Both the position numbers and the translations under genes were made by a program. The notes under the pieces were generated by a model, which saw nothing but the letters and a program-made list of their open reading frames with translations, did not search any database and was not told where the DNA came from. This document shows, in pieces, positions 7,831-16,481 of a stretch of DNA of 36,361 nucleotides (position 1 is its first letter; each line of letters begins with the position of its first letter). The stretch is from Microseira wollei NIES-4236 (lineage in GTDB: Bacteria; Cyanobacteriota; Cyanobacteriia; Cyanobacteriales; Aerosakkonemataceae), in the NCBI RefSeq assembly GCF_020521235.1, contig NZ_BLAY01000100.1, positions 1 to 36,361 of the forward strand, read 5' to 3'.

Positions 7831-7859
7831 ATTATATACTACAAATAGTACAAAAGCAA
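7831..7859 (-). promoter_or_regulatory. Sigma-70-type promoter of rtcB
   Basis: On the minus strand, TTGCTT (7859-7854) and a perfect TATAAT (7836-7831) are separated by 17 nt, about 40 nt upstream of ATG 7791. Good position and spacing for a housekeeping promoter. Confidence 0.65.
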
Positions 7860-7997
7860 TTCCAGACTGTAAAGCGTTGAATGCATCAGTCAGGAAAATT
7901 GATTAAACTTTGTGAATGGGGGAAGCCTGGTTGAAAGCTGCCCTATCGTGGGATATAGGATGGGGACTCTTGTCCTTACTAATAACGGGAAATTCTT

Positions 7998-8870
7998 ATG
8001 GCAGTTGGGAAAGATACAATTTGGGAACGGTTCTTAGCGCCAGTGGTGCGGCTATTGATCGATGAGAAGGCGTTGCAGCAGTTCTATGAGAGTATTGATT
8101 GGGAGAAAGAAAGCTCGCGCATCCGCAATCCGACTCTCACGTACCCTTCCTACTACAGCAGCCAAAATTTCCACGGTATCGAACGGGGATATCTCAACCC
8201 AGGCGCTGCGGTATCCTACGATCCGGTTACCCAGTACGCCCTACCACCCAACGAAACCTGGGTGCGCCAAGGCTTAATCGACGCCATCGGGGGACAACCG
8301 CGACGCATATTAGACTTAGGATGCGGTACGGGTTCGACCACGCTACTGTTAAAACAAGCCTTTCCCCAAGCAGAAGTCATCGGTTTGGACTTATCGCCAT
8401 ACATGCTGGTAACGGCTGAATATAAAGCCAAAAAAGCCCAACTCGATATCCAATGGCGTCACGGTAATGCGGAGGAAACTGGGTTACCCAATGCTGCGTT
8501 TGATGTGGTGACGGCTGCGTTATTATTCCACGAAACGCCACCAGCGGTAACTAAGGCAATTCTGCGCGAGTGTTTCCGACTACTCGTTGCGGGGGGACAA
8601 GTTTTGATTTTGGACGGAAATCACAAAACTCTGCGCTTAGTGGATTGGCTAAATGATATTTTTGAAGAACCTGACATAAAGGATTATGCGGCGGGTAGCG
8701 TCGATGCCTGGATGGGGGCGGCGGGATTTGAGGCTGTTTGCACCCACGATGTGTGGGGACTGCATCAACTCACCCAAGGAATCAAACCCATTCCCGGACA
8801 AGCAACTTCAGCTGCGTCTTCTAGTTACATCCCATTTGAGTCTGAGGGTTTTGCTGCCCCAGCTTTTTAG
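7998..8870 (+). CDS. Class I SAM-dependent methyltransferase
   Basis: 290 aa. Motif I is ILDLGCGTGSTTLLL at residues 104-118, followed by the acidic motif II VIGLDLS (129-133), the motif around NAEETGLPNAAFDVVTAALLFHE, and a post-motif ECFRLLVAGGQVLILDG. This is the UbiE/MenG-like class I methyltransferase fold acting on a small molecule; the substrate cannot be read from the sequence. A HAD-family gene starts 9 bp after its stop on the same strand, so they probably form an operon. It is divergent from rtcB with about 200 bp between them. Confidence 0.85.
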   Translation: MAVGKDTIWERFLAPVVRLLIDEKALQQFYESIDWEKESSRIRNPTLTYPSYYSSQNFHGIERGYLNPGAAVSYDPVTQYALPPNETWVRQGLIDAIGGQPRRILDLGCGTGSTTLLLKQAFPQAEVIGLDLSPYMLVTAEYKAKKAQLDIQWRHGNAEETGLPNAAFDVVTAALLFHETPPAVTKAILRECFRLLVAGGQVLILDGNHKTLRLVDWLNDIFEEPDIKDYAAGSVDAWMGAAGFEAVCTHDVWGLHQLTQGIKPIPGQATSAASSSYIPFESEGFAAPAF

Positions 8871-8879
8871 CAGATAGGC

Positions 8880-9608
8880 ATGGCGTTAAAGGCGGTTTTA
8901 TTCGATTTCAACGGTGTCATTATCAAGGATGAGCCGATCCACGAGCAGCTGATCGAACAGCTTCTGATGGAGGCGAATCTGCGACCTAAACGGGGAGAGT
9001 TTCGGCAATATTGTTTGGGTAGGAGCGATCGCGCCTGTCTCAAAGATATCCTACTCCGTCGCGGTCGGTTCGTCTCGGATGCCGTCCTCAACGGATTAAT
9101 CGCCCGCAAAACTCAAGCCTACCTAAGTCTGTTACAGACAATGGCGCAATTACCCATCTCTCCGGGCTTAGAAGATTTTATTTTAAAGCTAAAAGCGGCT
9201 AATCTTAAACTCGCGGTCGTCACCGGCGCTCTGCGTGCGGAATTAGAAATAGTATTGAATCGCAATAATCTTGCTCAGTATTTTTCAGTAAGCGTGACGG
9301 CGGACGACCTAATGGTTAGCAAGCCCGATCCCGATGGTTATCTGCTGGCAGTCGAGCGGCTGAATCAAATGCATCCCGCTCTCAACTTGCAACCGTCCGA
9401 GTGTTTGGTAATAGAAGATACCCAAGTCGGGATTACAGCGGCGAAGCGTGCGGGGATGGATGTGGTTGGGATAGCAAATACTTACCCGTTTCACATGCTG
9501 CAACGTCAAGCTAACTGGACGGTAGATTATTTTTCGGATCTGGAATTAGACCGGATACAGGAAGTTTATTCCCGCCACGATCCGCAGCCCAGCGTTACTG
9601 AGTGCTAG
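8880..9608 (+). CDS. HAD-family hydrolase, variant motif I (DFNGV)
   Basis: 242 aa, subfamily IA layout like beta-phosphoglucomutase or phosphoglycolate phosphatase. Motif I is VLFDFNGVI: the nucleophile Asp9 is present, but the usual second Asp (acid/base) is Asn11. Motif II is VVTGA (Thr about 113-114), motif III Lys in SKPDPDGY, motif IV VIEDTQVGITAAKRAG. The helical cap between about residues 18 and 85 is standard. The D-to-N change is expected to weaken or alter phosphomonoesterase activity (inference). Nine bp after the methyltransferase gene, likely co-transcribed. Substrate unknown. Confidence 0.85.
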   Translation: MALKAVLFDFNGVIIKDEPIHEQLIEQLLMEANLRPKRGEFRQYCLGRSDRACLKDILLRRGRFVSDAVLNGLIARKTQAYLSLLQTMAQLPISPGLEDFILKLKAANLKLAVVTGALRAELEIVLNRNNLAQYFSVSVTADDLMVSKPDPDGYLLAVERLNQMHPALNLQPSECLVIEDTQVGITAAKRAGMDVVGIANTYPFHMLQRQANWTVDYFSDLELDRIQEVYSRHDPQPSVTEC

Positions 9609-9657
9609 AATACAGAATGCCAGTCAGTTGATTTTAGATTAAATCTAAATTCGGCAA

Positions 9658-9730
9658 GGGGGATTAGCTCAGTTGGTAGAGCGCTGCGATCGCACCGCAG
9701 AGGTCAGGGATTCGAGTTCCCTATCCTCCA
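9658..9730 (+). tRNA. tRNA-Ala(CGC)
   Basis: 73-nt cloverleaf: acceptor GGGGGAT/ATCCTCC with the G3-U70 pair that identifies alanine tRNAs, D arm GCTC/GAGC, anticodon stem CTGCG/CGCAG with loop ATCGCAC (anticodon CGC, U33 present), variable loop AGGTC, T arm AGGGA-TTCGAGT-TCCCT, discriminator A, no encoded CCA. The anticodon arm contains an exact HIP1 octamer (GCGATCGC). Confidence 0.97.
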
Positions 9731-9842
9731 TAGGTTTTGCGGAAACTAAAGTCTACTAAAAGTCTACTAATCGATTTACTTAATACTTATCGAAATAAAG
9801 CTGTCATGGTGCGTTACGCTATCGCTAACGCACCCTACATAA

Positions 9843-10133
9843 GATAGAAAATCGCTGGCCATTTCTGGCAACTTTAATGGTATAGATATCTTCAGCACCG
9901 CCAAACTCGAAAAACCCGAACTTTCCATCCTCTCTGGCGAGTTCTTACAAGAAGTACCAGGTATTCCCCAAAAGAACTTAGCACTGGAAGTGCTGCGAAA
10001 ACTGCTCAATGATGAAATCAAAGCGCGATCGCGTCGTAATGTCGTACAGTCGCGCAGCTGCTCGGAAATGCTGGAAAACAGCATCCGCCGCTACCAGAAT
10101 CCCTCGAGGGAAATTTTGGTACAAAGGTACTAA
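9843..10133 (+). pseudogene. hsdR remnant, type I restriction R subunit C-terminus
   Basis: An open frame without a start codon encodes about 96 residues: [23 protein letters not shown]..., then [18 protein letters not shown] and [24 protein letters not shown]. This matches the far C-terminal helical region of HsdR-type restriction subunits, which normally exceed 900 aa. The rest of the gene and hsdM/hsdS are absent. The fragment begins just after a small palindromic repeat (GGTGCGTTA...TAACGCACC, about 9810-9835) and a tRNA gene. It has no start codon and is presumably not expressed. Confidence 0.75.
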
Positions 10134-10206
10134 TTACTTAACCTTACTATACTCACTTTTCTAAAAAATGACACTCAATTTGTTATGGCAAATAAAAAGT
10201 TTAGAT

Positions 10207-10308
10207 AGGACTTACGCAGGTCGAGGCCATCACCAAAGTTTCTGAGTCAATCTCTCCTTGCCAAACCAAGGATTTTTGGGAGAAACTTTGGTGATTTGCC
10301 TAAGTCCT
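10207..10308. mobile_element. 102-bp MITE with AGGACTTACGC-type ends
   Basis: AGGACTTACGC at 10207 is mirrored by GCCTAAGTCCT ending at 10308, with one mismatch. Inside, ATCACCAAAGTTTCT (10229-10243) is exactly inverted at 10281-10295, so the element folds into a long hairpin. Ends as for the 5327-5617 element. Confidence 0.8.
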
Positions 10309-10707
10309 GTTAGAATTAAGCGCTTTTGCAAAAACGACAGATAAAGTATTATTGTTTTAAATATATAAAAATAATTTGTTAAAGCCGAGGGGTGAGCTAA
10401 TTTGAGTTTAAACAGCTACAATACTTACTGCGTAAGCATTGCAGCGATTTTAGCGTCAACGACATTAATGTGTTAAGACGACAAATAATTTGTTAATCAA
10501 CACCTACTCTGGCAAAAAGCATAGGACCGACATCCAGGGGCTGCTTACTTTCTCTTTCTTCCGATAGAAGTTAGAGTAAACAGCAATCGTTAATGTAACT
10601 AATGAAGACAACTAAACCAATCTTCCATAGCTCCCGACTTTAAACTGTCCGGGAAACCCTTCGCCATTCCAGGCGATAAAAACCGGCTAGTTGTGAAGCA
10701 AAAATAA
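10309..10707. other. Gene-free stretch
   Basis: AT-rich DNA with no supportable gene. One small inverted repeat, CAATACTTAC (10419-10428) / GTAAGCATTG (10432-10441), pairs at 9 of 10 positions. Probably holds the promoter of the gene at 10708, but I see no convincing -35/-10 pair. Confidence 0.5.
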
Positions 10708-10959
10708 ATGAAGAACCAGTATGATTTTTGCGACGAATATACTTTAGCAGAAACAGCCGAAAACCTGGCTAAAAAAGCTGTGAAGTTAGGATTTATCCAG
10801 AGTTTTGTCGTACGGGTTTTTGCCGATAGCTGGCAATTTTACATTCCCAAGGAAAACGAATCCGAACCCCTGACGCCAGAACAAGCATACCTATATCTGA
10901 AAAGATTAGTGGAACAGGCTAGTCAGGAAGCTAAGGTCGGCGCTAATTCTAAAAATTAG
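10708..10959 (+). CDS. Small conserved-looking hypothetical protein
   Basis: 83 aa, soluble, acidic at both ends, with one alpha/beta-like central segment (GFIQSFVVRVFADSWQFYIP) and a helical C-terminus (TPEQAYLYLKRLVEQASQEAK). No signal peptide, membrane segment or recognised motif. ATG start with an in-frame stop shortly upstream. It precedes the SDR gene at 11008 by 48 bp on the same strand and may share its transcript. I do not recognise the family. Confidence 0.55.
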   Translation: MKNQYDFCDEYTLAETAENLAKKAVKLGFIQSFVVRVFADSWQFYIPKENESEPLTPEQAYLYLKRLVEQASQEAKVGANSKN

Positions 10960-11007
10960 AAAATTGCCAAAAATCGCGACAAAAGTTAAGGTTTTGGAGA
11001 ACTATTG

Positions 11008-11946
11008 ATGATGGAATTAAAACCGATCGATCGGCAGGTTGTTGCAGTCGTTGGAGCATCCAGCGGCATCGGGCGCGCAACAGCTTTTGAGTTTGCCACT
11101 AGAGGTGCAAAAGTAGTCGTTGCTGCTCGCAACGAACAAGGATTGAAATCGTTGGTAGAGGAGATTCAAAGCATTGGCGGCGAAGCGGTGGCAGTTGTTG
11201 CGGATGTGGCGAATTTCGAGCAAGTAAATGCGATCGCCGACAAGGCCATCCATGCATACGGGGGACTCGATACCTGGGTACACTGCGCCGCTACCGGCGT
11301 CCTCGCCATGTTCGACCAGATCACCCCAGAAGAATTTCAGCGCGTTATCGATGTCAACTTGATGGGGCAAGTATACGGCGCAAAGGCAGCACTACCTTAT
11401 CTCAAACAAGAAGGACGCGGCGCATTAATCTGTATTTCCTCAATGGAAGGTACGCGCAGTTTGCCGCTGCAAAGCCCCTATTCCGCCGCCAAACATGCTT
11501 TAGAAGGCTTTCTCGAATCTTTGCGCGTCGAACTGATGCACGAAAAAATTCCTATTAGCGTTACGACCATACGCCCTGCGGTAATTAACACCCCCTACTA
11601 CAACAAAGTTCGCACCAAACTAGGCGTTAAACCTACAGGAATACCGCCCTATTATGACCCCAGATTGGTTACCGATGCTATCCTCTACGCCGCCGAACAT
11701 CCAATTCGCGATTTTATCGTTGGAGATGTGGGCAGAATATTGGATGCATTACAACGAGTTTCGCCGCCACTCGTGGATAATTTGTTACTGCTAATCAGTT
11801 TTGCGGGACAGCGAACAAACGAGCCAAAATCCGAAGATGCGCCCGATAATTTATGCGAGCCAATTGATGGATACAACCGCATTTATGGTGATTTTGGTAA
11901 ATTAGTAATACCTTTGTCAGATTGGTTGGCTAAGCTAGTACCGTAA
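11008..11946 (+). CDS. Short-chain dehydrogenase/reductase (SDR), copy 1
   Basis: 312 aa NAD(P)-dependent oxidoreductase. Rossmann Gly motif VVGASSGIGRATA at residues 14-26, ADVANFEQV acidic segment, catalytic Ser in CISSMEG, YSAAK (Tyr-x3-Lys) and PAVINTPYY after it. The C-terminal extension of about 60 residues contains EPKSEDAPDNL, shared with the SDR at 26588-27592; together with KPIDRQVV at the start this marks the two as paralogues. ATG 11008 (or 11011) has GGAGA 7 bp upstream; the in-frame TTG at 11005 is not needed. A Zn alcohol dehydrogenase (broken) follows 91 bp downstream. Substrate unknown. Confidence 0.88.
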   Translation: MMELKPIDRQVVAVVGASSGIGRATAFEFATRGAKVVVAARNEQGLKSLVEEIQSIGGEAVAVVADVANFEQVNAIADKAIHAYGGLDTWVHCAATGVLAMFDQITPEEFQRVIDVNLMGQVYGAKAALPYLKQEGRGALICISSMEGTRSLPLQSPYSAAKHALEGFLESLRVELMHEKIPISVTTIRPAVINTPYYNKVRTKLGVKPTGIPPYYDPRLVTDAILYAAEHPIRDFIVGDVGRILDALQRVSPPLVDNLLLLISFAGQRTNEPKSEDAPDNLCEPIDGYNRIYGDFGKLVIPLSDWLAKLVP

Positions 11947-12037
11947 AACCACAAAAAAACCTGGTTTATCTATACTAAAAAACCCGGTTTATGGCTATAA
12001 ACTAATACCGTAAAACCAATCAAAAAAGGAGAAAAAA

Positions 12038-13233
12038 ATGAAAGCAGTTTGCTGGCACGGTGCGAAGGATGTGCGGGTTGAAACAGTAGCCGATCCAACA
12101 ATTATCAACCCGCGAGATGCCATTTAAAAAATCACATCGGCAACGATTTGCGGTTCGGATTTGCATATTTACGACGGCTACATTCCCACCATGAAAAAAG
12201 GTGACATTATCGGTCACGAATTTATGGGAGAAGTCGTCGAAATTGGCAGGGAAGTCAAGCAGTTAAAGAAAGGCGATATGCCTCCGGCACGCTGCGCGAA
12301 CGCGTGGTTGTTTCTTCGATTATCGGCTGCGGTCAATGCTGGTTTTGTCAGCAACAAATGTGGTCGCTGTGCGATAACTCCAACCCCAACGCCTGGATGC
12401 AAGATAAAATTTACGGCTTTGGCACATCGGGCATTTTCGGCTACTCCCATGCCTTTGGCGGCTATGCAGGTGCTTTCGCCGACTACGTGCGCGTACCGTT
12501 TGCCGACTACGGTGCAATCAAAGTTCCCGAAGGCATTCCCGACGAAAAATTGCTGCCTATTTCCGATGCTTTTCCTACGGGTTACATGGGGGCAGAAATG
12601 TGCGATATTCAACCCGGAGATATCGTAGCAGTTTGGGGTGCAGGCCCGGTGGGATTATTCGCGATGAAAAGCGCTTACATGTTAGGTGCAGAACGAGTTA
12701 TCGCCATCGACCGAGTTCCAGAACGCCTGCAAATGGCTAAAGAATTCGCCCATGCAGAAACAATTAATTACGAAGAAATTGATGCAGGCGAAGCACTTAA
12801 AGAAATGACCGGCGGACGCGGGCCAGATGCCTGCATTGATGCCGTAGGATTAGAAGCACACGGCATGGGTTTAGAAGGATTTTACGACGAAGCAAAACAG
12901 GCGGTAAGATTAGAAACCGATCGCCCTACAGTACTGCGACAAATGATGGTAGCTTGTCGCAAAGGCGGCACTCTTTCTATCATGGGTGTTTACAGTGGCT
13001 TTGTAGACAAAATCCCGATGGGTGCAGCTTTTAATAAAGGCTTGACCTTCAAAATGGGGCAGTTCGGTCAGAAATACATGGCGATGTTGCTGGGTCGAGT
13101 TTTAGAAGGTGAAATCGATCCATCCCAAGTTTTTACCCATCGCTTATCCCTAGACGAAACGAAACACGGCTTTGAAATTTTTAAGCACAAAAAAGACAAC
13201 TGCATCAAAGTGCTGTTGAAACCAGGCTTGTAG
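12038..13233 (+). pseudogene. Broken zinc-dependent alcohol dehydrogenase
   Basis: Medium-chain Zn dehydrogenase of the glutathione-independent formaldehyde dehydrogenase-like type. The reading starts at ATG 12038 with a good upstream AGGAG ([17 protein letters not shown]). It meets an in-frame TAA at 12125, then continues [20 protein letters not shown]...[12 protein letters not shown]. At 12278-12300 a 23-bp insertion shifts the frame; removing it restores [19 protein letters not shown], the structural-zinc Cys region. The last 309 codons are open: VWGAGPVGLFAMKSAYMLGA is the NAD-binding motif. Without the insertion the gene is exactly 391 codons, the family length. Two independent lesions argue for decay rather than sequencing error, though both could be checked by reads. 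Confidence 0.88.
12278..12300 (+). repeat. 23-bp dispersed repeat inserted in the dehydrogenase gene
   Basis: ATGCCTCCGGCACGCTGCGCGAA lies between GAT and CGC codons that are adjacent in intact homologues. Part of it, in reverse (GCGTTCGCGCAGC), recurs inside the repeat cluster at 14131-14240, so it is a small mobile or dispersed repeat. It resembles the small dispersed repeats known from cyanobacterial genomes. Confidence 0.75.
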
Positions 13234-13248
13234 TAACCCTGAAGCGGT

Positions 13249-13484
13249 AATGGGTAATGGGTAATGGGTAATGGGTAATTGTCAAGAGTAAGCGCGGGTT
13301 TTACCTGCCATCACCTTTGTTTCTGTGCAAAATTGTTGAGCCAGGAAAGAGATCGTGGTCGAAACAAAGGTGATGGTATCGTTAAAGTAGCCCCTACTGC
13401 CAATGAATCCAATTACCAATTACCAATTAGCAATTACCAATTACCAATTACCGCTGTCACAACTATTAACTAGCAATTTGAGTT
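13249..13484. repeat. Composite repeat: heptamer arrays, 16-bp inverted repeat, MITE end
   Basis: From left to right: GGGTAAT heptamers (13249-13279); a perfect 16-bp inverted repeat CCATCACCTTTGTTTC (13308-13323) / GAAACAAAGGTGATGG (13361-13376), related to the core of the 10207 element; AATTACC/AATTAGC heptamers (13410-13452); and ATTAACTAGCAATTTGAGTT ending at 13484, a variant right end of the AACTCAAGTTGCTAGTTAT element. The next gene starts 24 bp downstream. Confidence 0.8.
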
Positions 13485-13508
13485 ACTTACCAAAATGAGG
13501 AAAAATCT

Positions 13509-13880
13509 ATGAATCGAATAATTTCCTGGTTACAAAGCGTTCTAGCCCGCGCAATTTTAACTACAGTTATCGTAGGAACTGCGTTTTTAATCAATGTTGC
13601 TCTTGGCTTTGGGAATCCTTTGCCAGCTCATGCTTTACCCTTGCTAACAATTGACAGCAGTTCTTACGCCGTCGATCCCGGTAAGCAGCGGCTACCGACT
13701 TATGCCAAAGCTGATGGAAATCAAAAACCAGACCTAATTGAAAATTCCAGAGACCAACTCAAAAGTGCGGCTGATAACATCAAAGAAAAGCTCAATCTCG
13801 CTCAACCTATGCCTGAGAGTACGAAAGAATTTTTAAATGGGGATAAAGACAAAACCGATTTGGGTATCAAGGGTAAATAA
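13509..13880 (+). CDS. Exported or membrane-anchored hypothetical protein
   Basis: 123 aa. Residues about 12-41 form a hydrophobic signal/anchor (ARAILTTVIVGTAFLINVAL) ending in PLPAHAL, a plausible signal peptidase site. The rest is hydrophilic: YAVDPGKQRLPTYAKADGNQ, then a helical Lys/Asp-rich segment (RDQLKSAADNIKEKLNLAQ) and a charged tail. It resembles small lumenal/periplasmic stress-type proteins of cyanobacteria, but I cannot name a family. AUG preceded by GAGGAAAA. A second small gene follows 39 bp downstream. Confidence 0.6.
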   Translation: MNRIISWLQSVLARAILTTVIVGTAFLINVALGFGNPLPAHALPLLTIDSSSYAVDPGKQRLPTYAKADGNQKPDLIENSRDQLKSAADNIKEKLNLAQPMPESTKEFLNGDKDKTDLGIKGK

Positions 13881-13919
13881 AAGTTAGAATATCAGGGTGC
13901 TAAAACTGTGAGGGGAAAC

Positions 13920-14102
13920 ATGAAAGCCGAACCGAATGCTGAAGTTGATAAAACGGTAACGATTGACAAATTGCTGGCAGATATTTACCAATTTATCGAA
14001 GAACTTGAGCAGCAAGTCAAAAACAATACCTATCCGCTAAAACAACAAGTGACCCAGGTTGGTAACATAGCTTCATCCCGCGATCGCATTGTCAGCGATT
14101 GA
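13920..14102 (+). CDS. Small hypothetical protein, helical
   Basis: 60 aa, charged, probably all helical (TVTIDKLLADIYQFIEELEQQVKNN). ATG 13920 has GAGGGG 6-7 bp upstream and is preferred over an in-frame GTG at 13908. No motif, no signal peptide. Same strand as the exported protein 39 bp upstream; they may share a transcript. Confidence 0.5.
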   Translation: MKAEPNAEVDKTVTIDKLLADIYQFIEELEQQVKNNTYPLKQQVTQVGNIASSRDRIVSD

Positions 14103-14622
14103 TTACTCCCTTCGCTAGGTAAGAATAACTATTTAAGAAACCGCGAAGACGCGTTAGCGTTCGCGCAGCGGCGCGGATGCGCTCAGCGATTCAAGCGTAG
14201 CGAATTAGGACACGAAGAAGGAAGAAGAAAGAAGTAGATAGTCTTCTACCGCGAAGGGAGTAAGAAAGAGGACTAAAGCTGCGAAACTAAATATGGCGGG
14301 ATGGTGCCGTACTCTCGCAAGATCGTGGGATGGTGCCGTACTCTCGGCTAACGCACCCTACAGATAGAGTTTAAAGTAAGTGTGTGTTAATCAATACAAA
14401 TTTACTTAAATTTTATATTCCATCTTGGGTTAGAAGTTAAATAAACAAGTGAAGGTTAATGTTTTGACAGAAGCGGTGTTTTTGTTACTACGCAAATCAC
14501 CTTTGTTTCTCTGAAAAATTGTCGCTAGGTCCCGTAGATATCTACAGATAAACCCGGTTTCTAGGAGTGACAAGCTTGCCAGAAACCCTCAACAGAAAAA
14601 ACCGAACGCTGGAGCTGCAAAA
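14103..14622. repeat. Gene-free stretch with nested dispersed repeats
   Basis: 14131-14240 carries a repeat (ACCGCGAAGACGCG ... GGACACGAAGAAGGAAGAAG) that is also present in reverse at 18520-18572, but here it is split by about 50 bp of GC-rich DNA containing GCGTTCGCGCAGC, i.e. one repeat inserted in another. 14298-14317 and 14327-14346 are exact 20-bp direct copies (GGGATGGTGCCGTACTCTCG) followed by CTAACGCACCCTACA, the same tail as the palindrome at about 9830. 14498-14513 repeats half of the 13308 inverted repeat. No gene seen. Confidence 0.65.
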
Positions 14623-16459
14623 ATGGAAGTTTACGACGTTGTAATAATTGGTGCAGGACACAATGCGCTAGTTTGTGCTGCTTACCTACTAAAGGCTGGC
14701 TATAGAGTTTTATTATTAGAAAAACGGGCAATTCCTGGGGTGGTTCAACAACAGAAGAAAGCTGGCCAGAAGCAGATCCTGGCTTGAAATTTAACCCGGG
14801 CGCTATCGACCACATATTTATTCACTAGGGACCAGTTGTTCAAGAACTGGAGCTAAACAAATACGGGTTGGAATATCTTTTCTATGACCCCACCGTTTTT
14901 TGTCCCCATCCGGATGGGAAATATTTCCTCGGTTACCGTTCGGTTGAGCAAACTTGCGCTGAAATTGCCCGGTATAGTCCCAGAGATGCGCGTAAATACG
15001 CTGAATTTATAGACTTTTGGCAGCGGGTTTTGGGGATGCTGATTCCCATGTTCAACGCGCCGCCAAAATCGTTAATTGATATATCGAGAAATTTTGACTG
15101 GGCAAAGCTTAAAGACCTTTTTTCTTTGATGGGTCCCCCCGATAAAATATTGGACTTGGTGCGGACAATGTTCACCAGTCCGATGGATTTATTAGATGAA
15201 GAATTTGTCAAAGCTCCTTTGGCGCGTCAAGCATCGGAACTCAGTTTACCTCCTGCTCAAAAAACGGGTGCGGTTGGTTCTATTATGATGGCAATGCGTC
15301 ACAATCCTGGCGCTGCTAGACCAAGGGGCGGCACTGGTGCATTGACGCAGGCATTGGTGAGGTTAGTTATGAGTCAAGGCGGAGTCATCCTCACCGAACA
15401 ACAAGTTAAAAAAGTTTTGGTAGATAATAATCGAGCGGTGGGGGTTCGACTGGCGAATGGTAAGGAATATCGAGCAAAGTGCGGTGTGATTTCTAGTAAC
15501 TCAAGTTGCTAGTTATCTCTCTGGGAGCGGCTAATGGCTAATGGCGTTCCCAGGCAGGAGCTGTGGTCACAAGGCTAATGTCAGTAAAAATCCTATATTA
15601 GCAATTAGCAATTAGCAATTAGCAACGCCAAAGTTTATAACTAGCAACTTGCGTTAGTATTGATGCTAAGCGTTTGTTTTTACAATTAATCGATGAAAGC
15701 GATGTGGATGGGGCAGATCCAAAGTTGCGCGATCGCATCTCTCGTCGCATCGTTAATCATAACGAAAGCATCCTCAAAATTGACTGCGCTTTATCCGAAC
15801 TTCCTCACTTTGTACATCACAATCATAAAGACGAATATCTCACCGGCGCTATTTTAATTGCGGACTCGGTTGACCATGTAGAATTAGCTCACACCGATCC
15901 AGACATTGGCAGAATTCCCGACGATCCCTCTATGTTTGCCGTCGTGCCTACAGTAGTATATCCGACGCTAGCACCCGAAGGCAAGCATACGCTGTGGAGC
16001 GAATTTTTTGCCCCCTATCAAATTAAAGGTGCAGAAGGTACGGGATTAAACGGTACGGGTTGGACCGACGAATTAAAGCACAAAGTAGCAGATAAAGTTT
16101 TGGATAAATTGGCAGATTATGCACCGAATCTCAAAAAATATATCATTGCCCGTCATGTAGAAAGTCCTGCCGAACTCGCAGACCGTTTAGGTTTCCTGAA
16201 AGGCAATTACTATCATCTCGATATGACATTCGATCAGATGATGTTCTTCCGCCCCTTGCCCGAATTAGCCAACTATAAAACCCCGATTGAAAATTTATTT
16301 TTTACCGGGGCGGGAACTCATCCAGGCGGGTCAATTTCCGGAATGCCGGGGCGCAATTGCGCTCGCGTTTTCTGGCAAACTCAGCACCCAATTGCTCAGA
16401 AGTTCGCTGATGCTGGCAATGCCCTCAAATCAACGGCAAAATCTGTCTTCGGCACTTAG
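14623..16459 (+). pseudogene. crtO: Broken crtO-type beta-carotene ketolase
   Basis: Matches the CrtO family (FAD-dependent beta-carotene ketolase making echinenone, related to CrtI-type desaturases). FAD-binding start VYDVVIIGAGHNALVCAAYLLKAG; later EYLFYDPTVFCPHPDGKYF, GGTGALTQALVRLVMSQGG, LHTLWSEFFAPY-like KHTLWSEFFAPY, and the C-terminal GAGTHPGGSISGMPGRNCARVF. Three lesions: a 1-nt deletion at about 14740 (PGGGSTTEE region), a TAG at 14826 where Leu is expected (HIFIH-stop-GPVVQELEL), and a 158-bp MITE at 15498-15655. Correcting the deletion and excising the MITE plus one 3-bp target copy gives exactly 559 codons, the expected family length. Ketocarotenoids would need another ketolase, for example CrtW elsewhere. 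Confidence 0.9.
15498..15655. mobile_element. 158-bp MITE inserted in crtO
   Basis: Terminal inverted repeats AACTCAAGTTGCTAGTTAT (15498-15516) and ATAACTAGCAACTTGCGTT (15637-15655), 18 of 19 paired, flanked by the direct repeat AGT (15495-15497, 15656-15658). The interior has AATTAGC heptamers and a segment (TAATGGCGTTCCCAGGCAG) also found at about 16486. No coding capacity, so it must have been moved by a transposase elsewhere. Confidence 0.92.
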
Positions 16460-16481
16460 AAAAAGCGGGTTGGTGCGGTAC

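Noticed and set aside
9776-10084. 102-aa minus-strand frame
   Set aside because: Antisense shadow of the hsdR remnant, which has clear family similarity on the plus strand.
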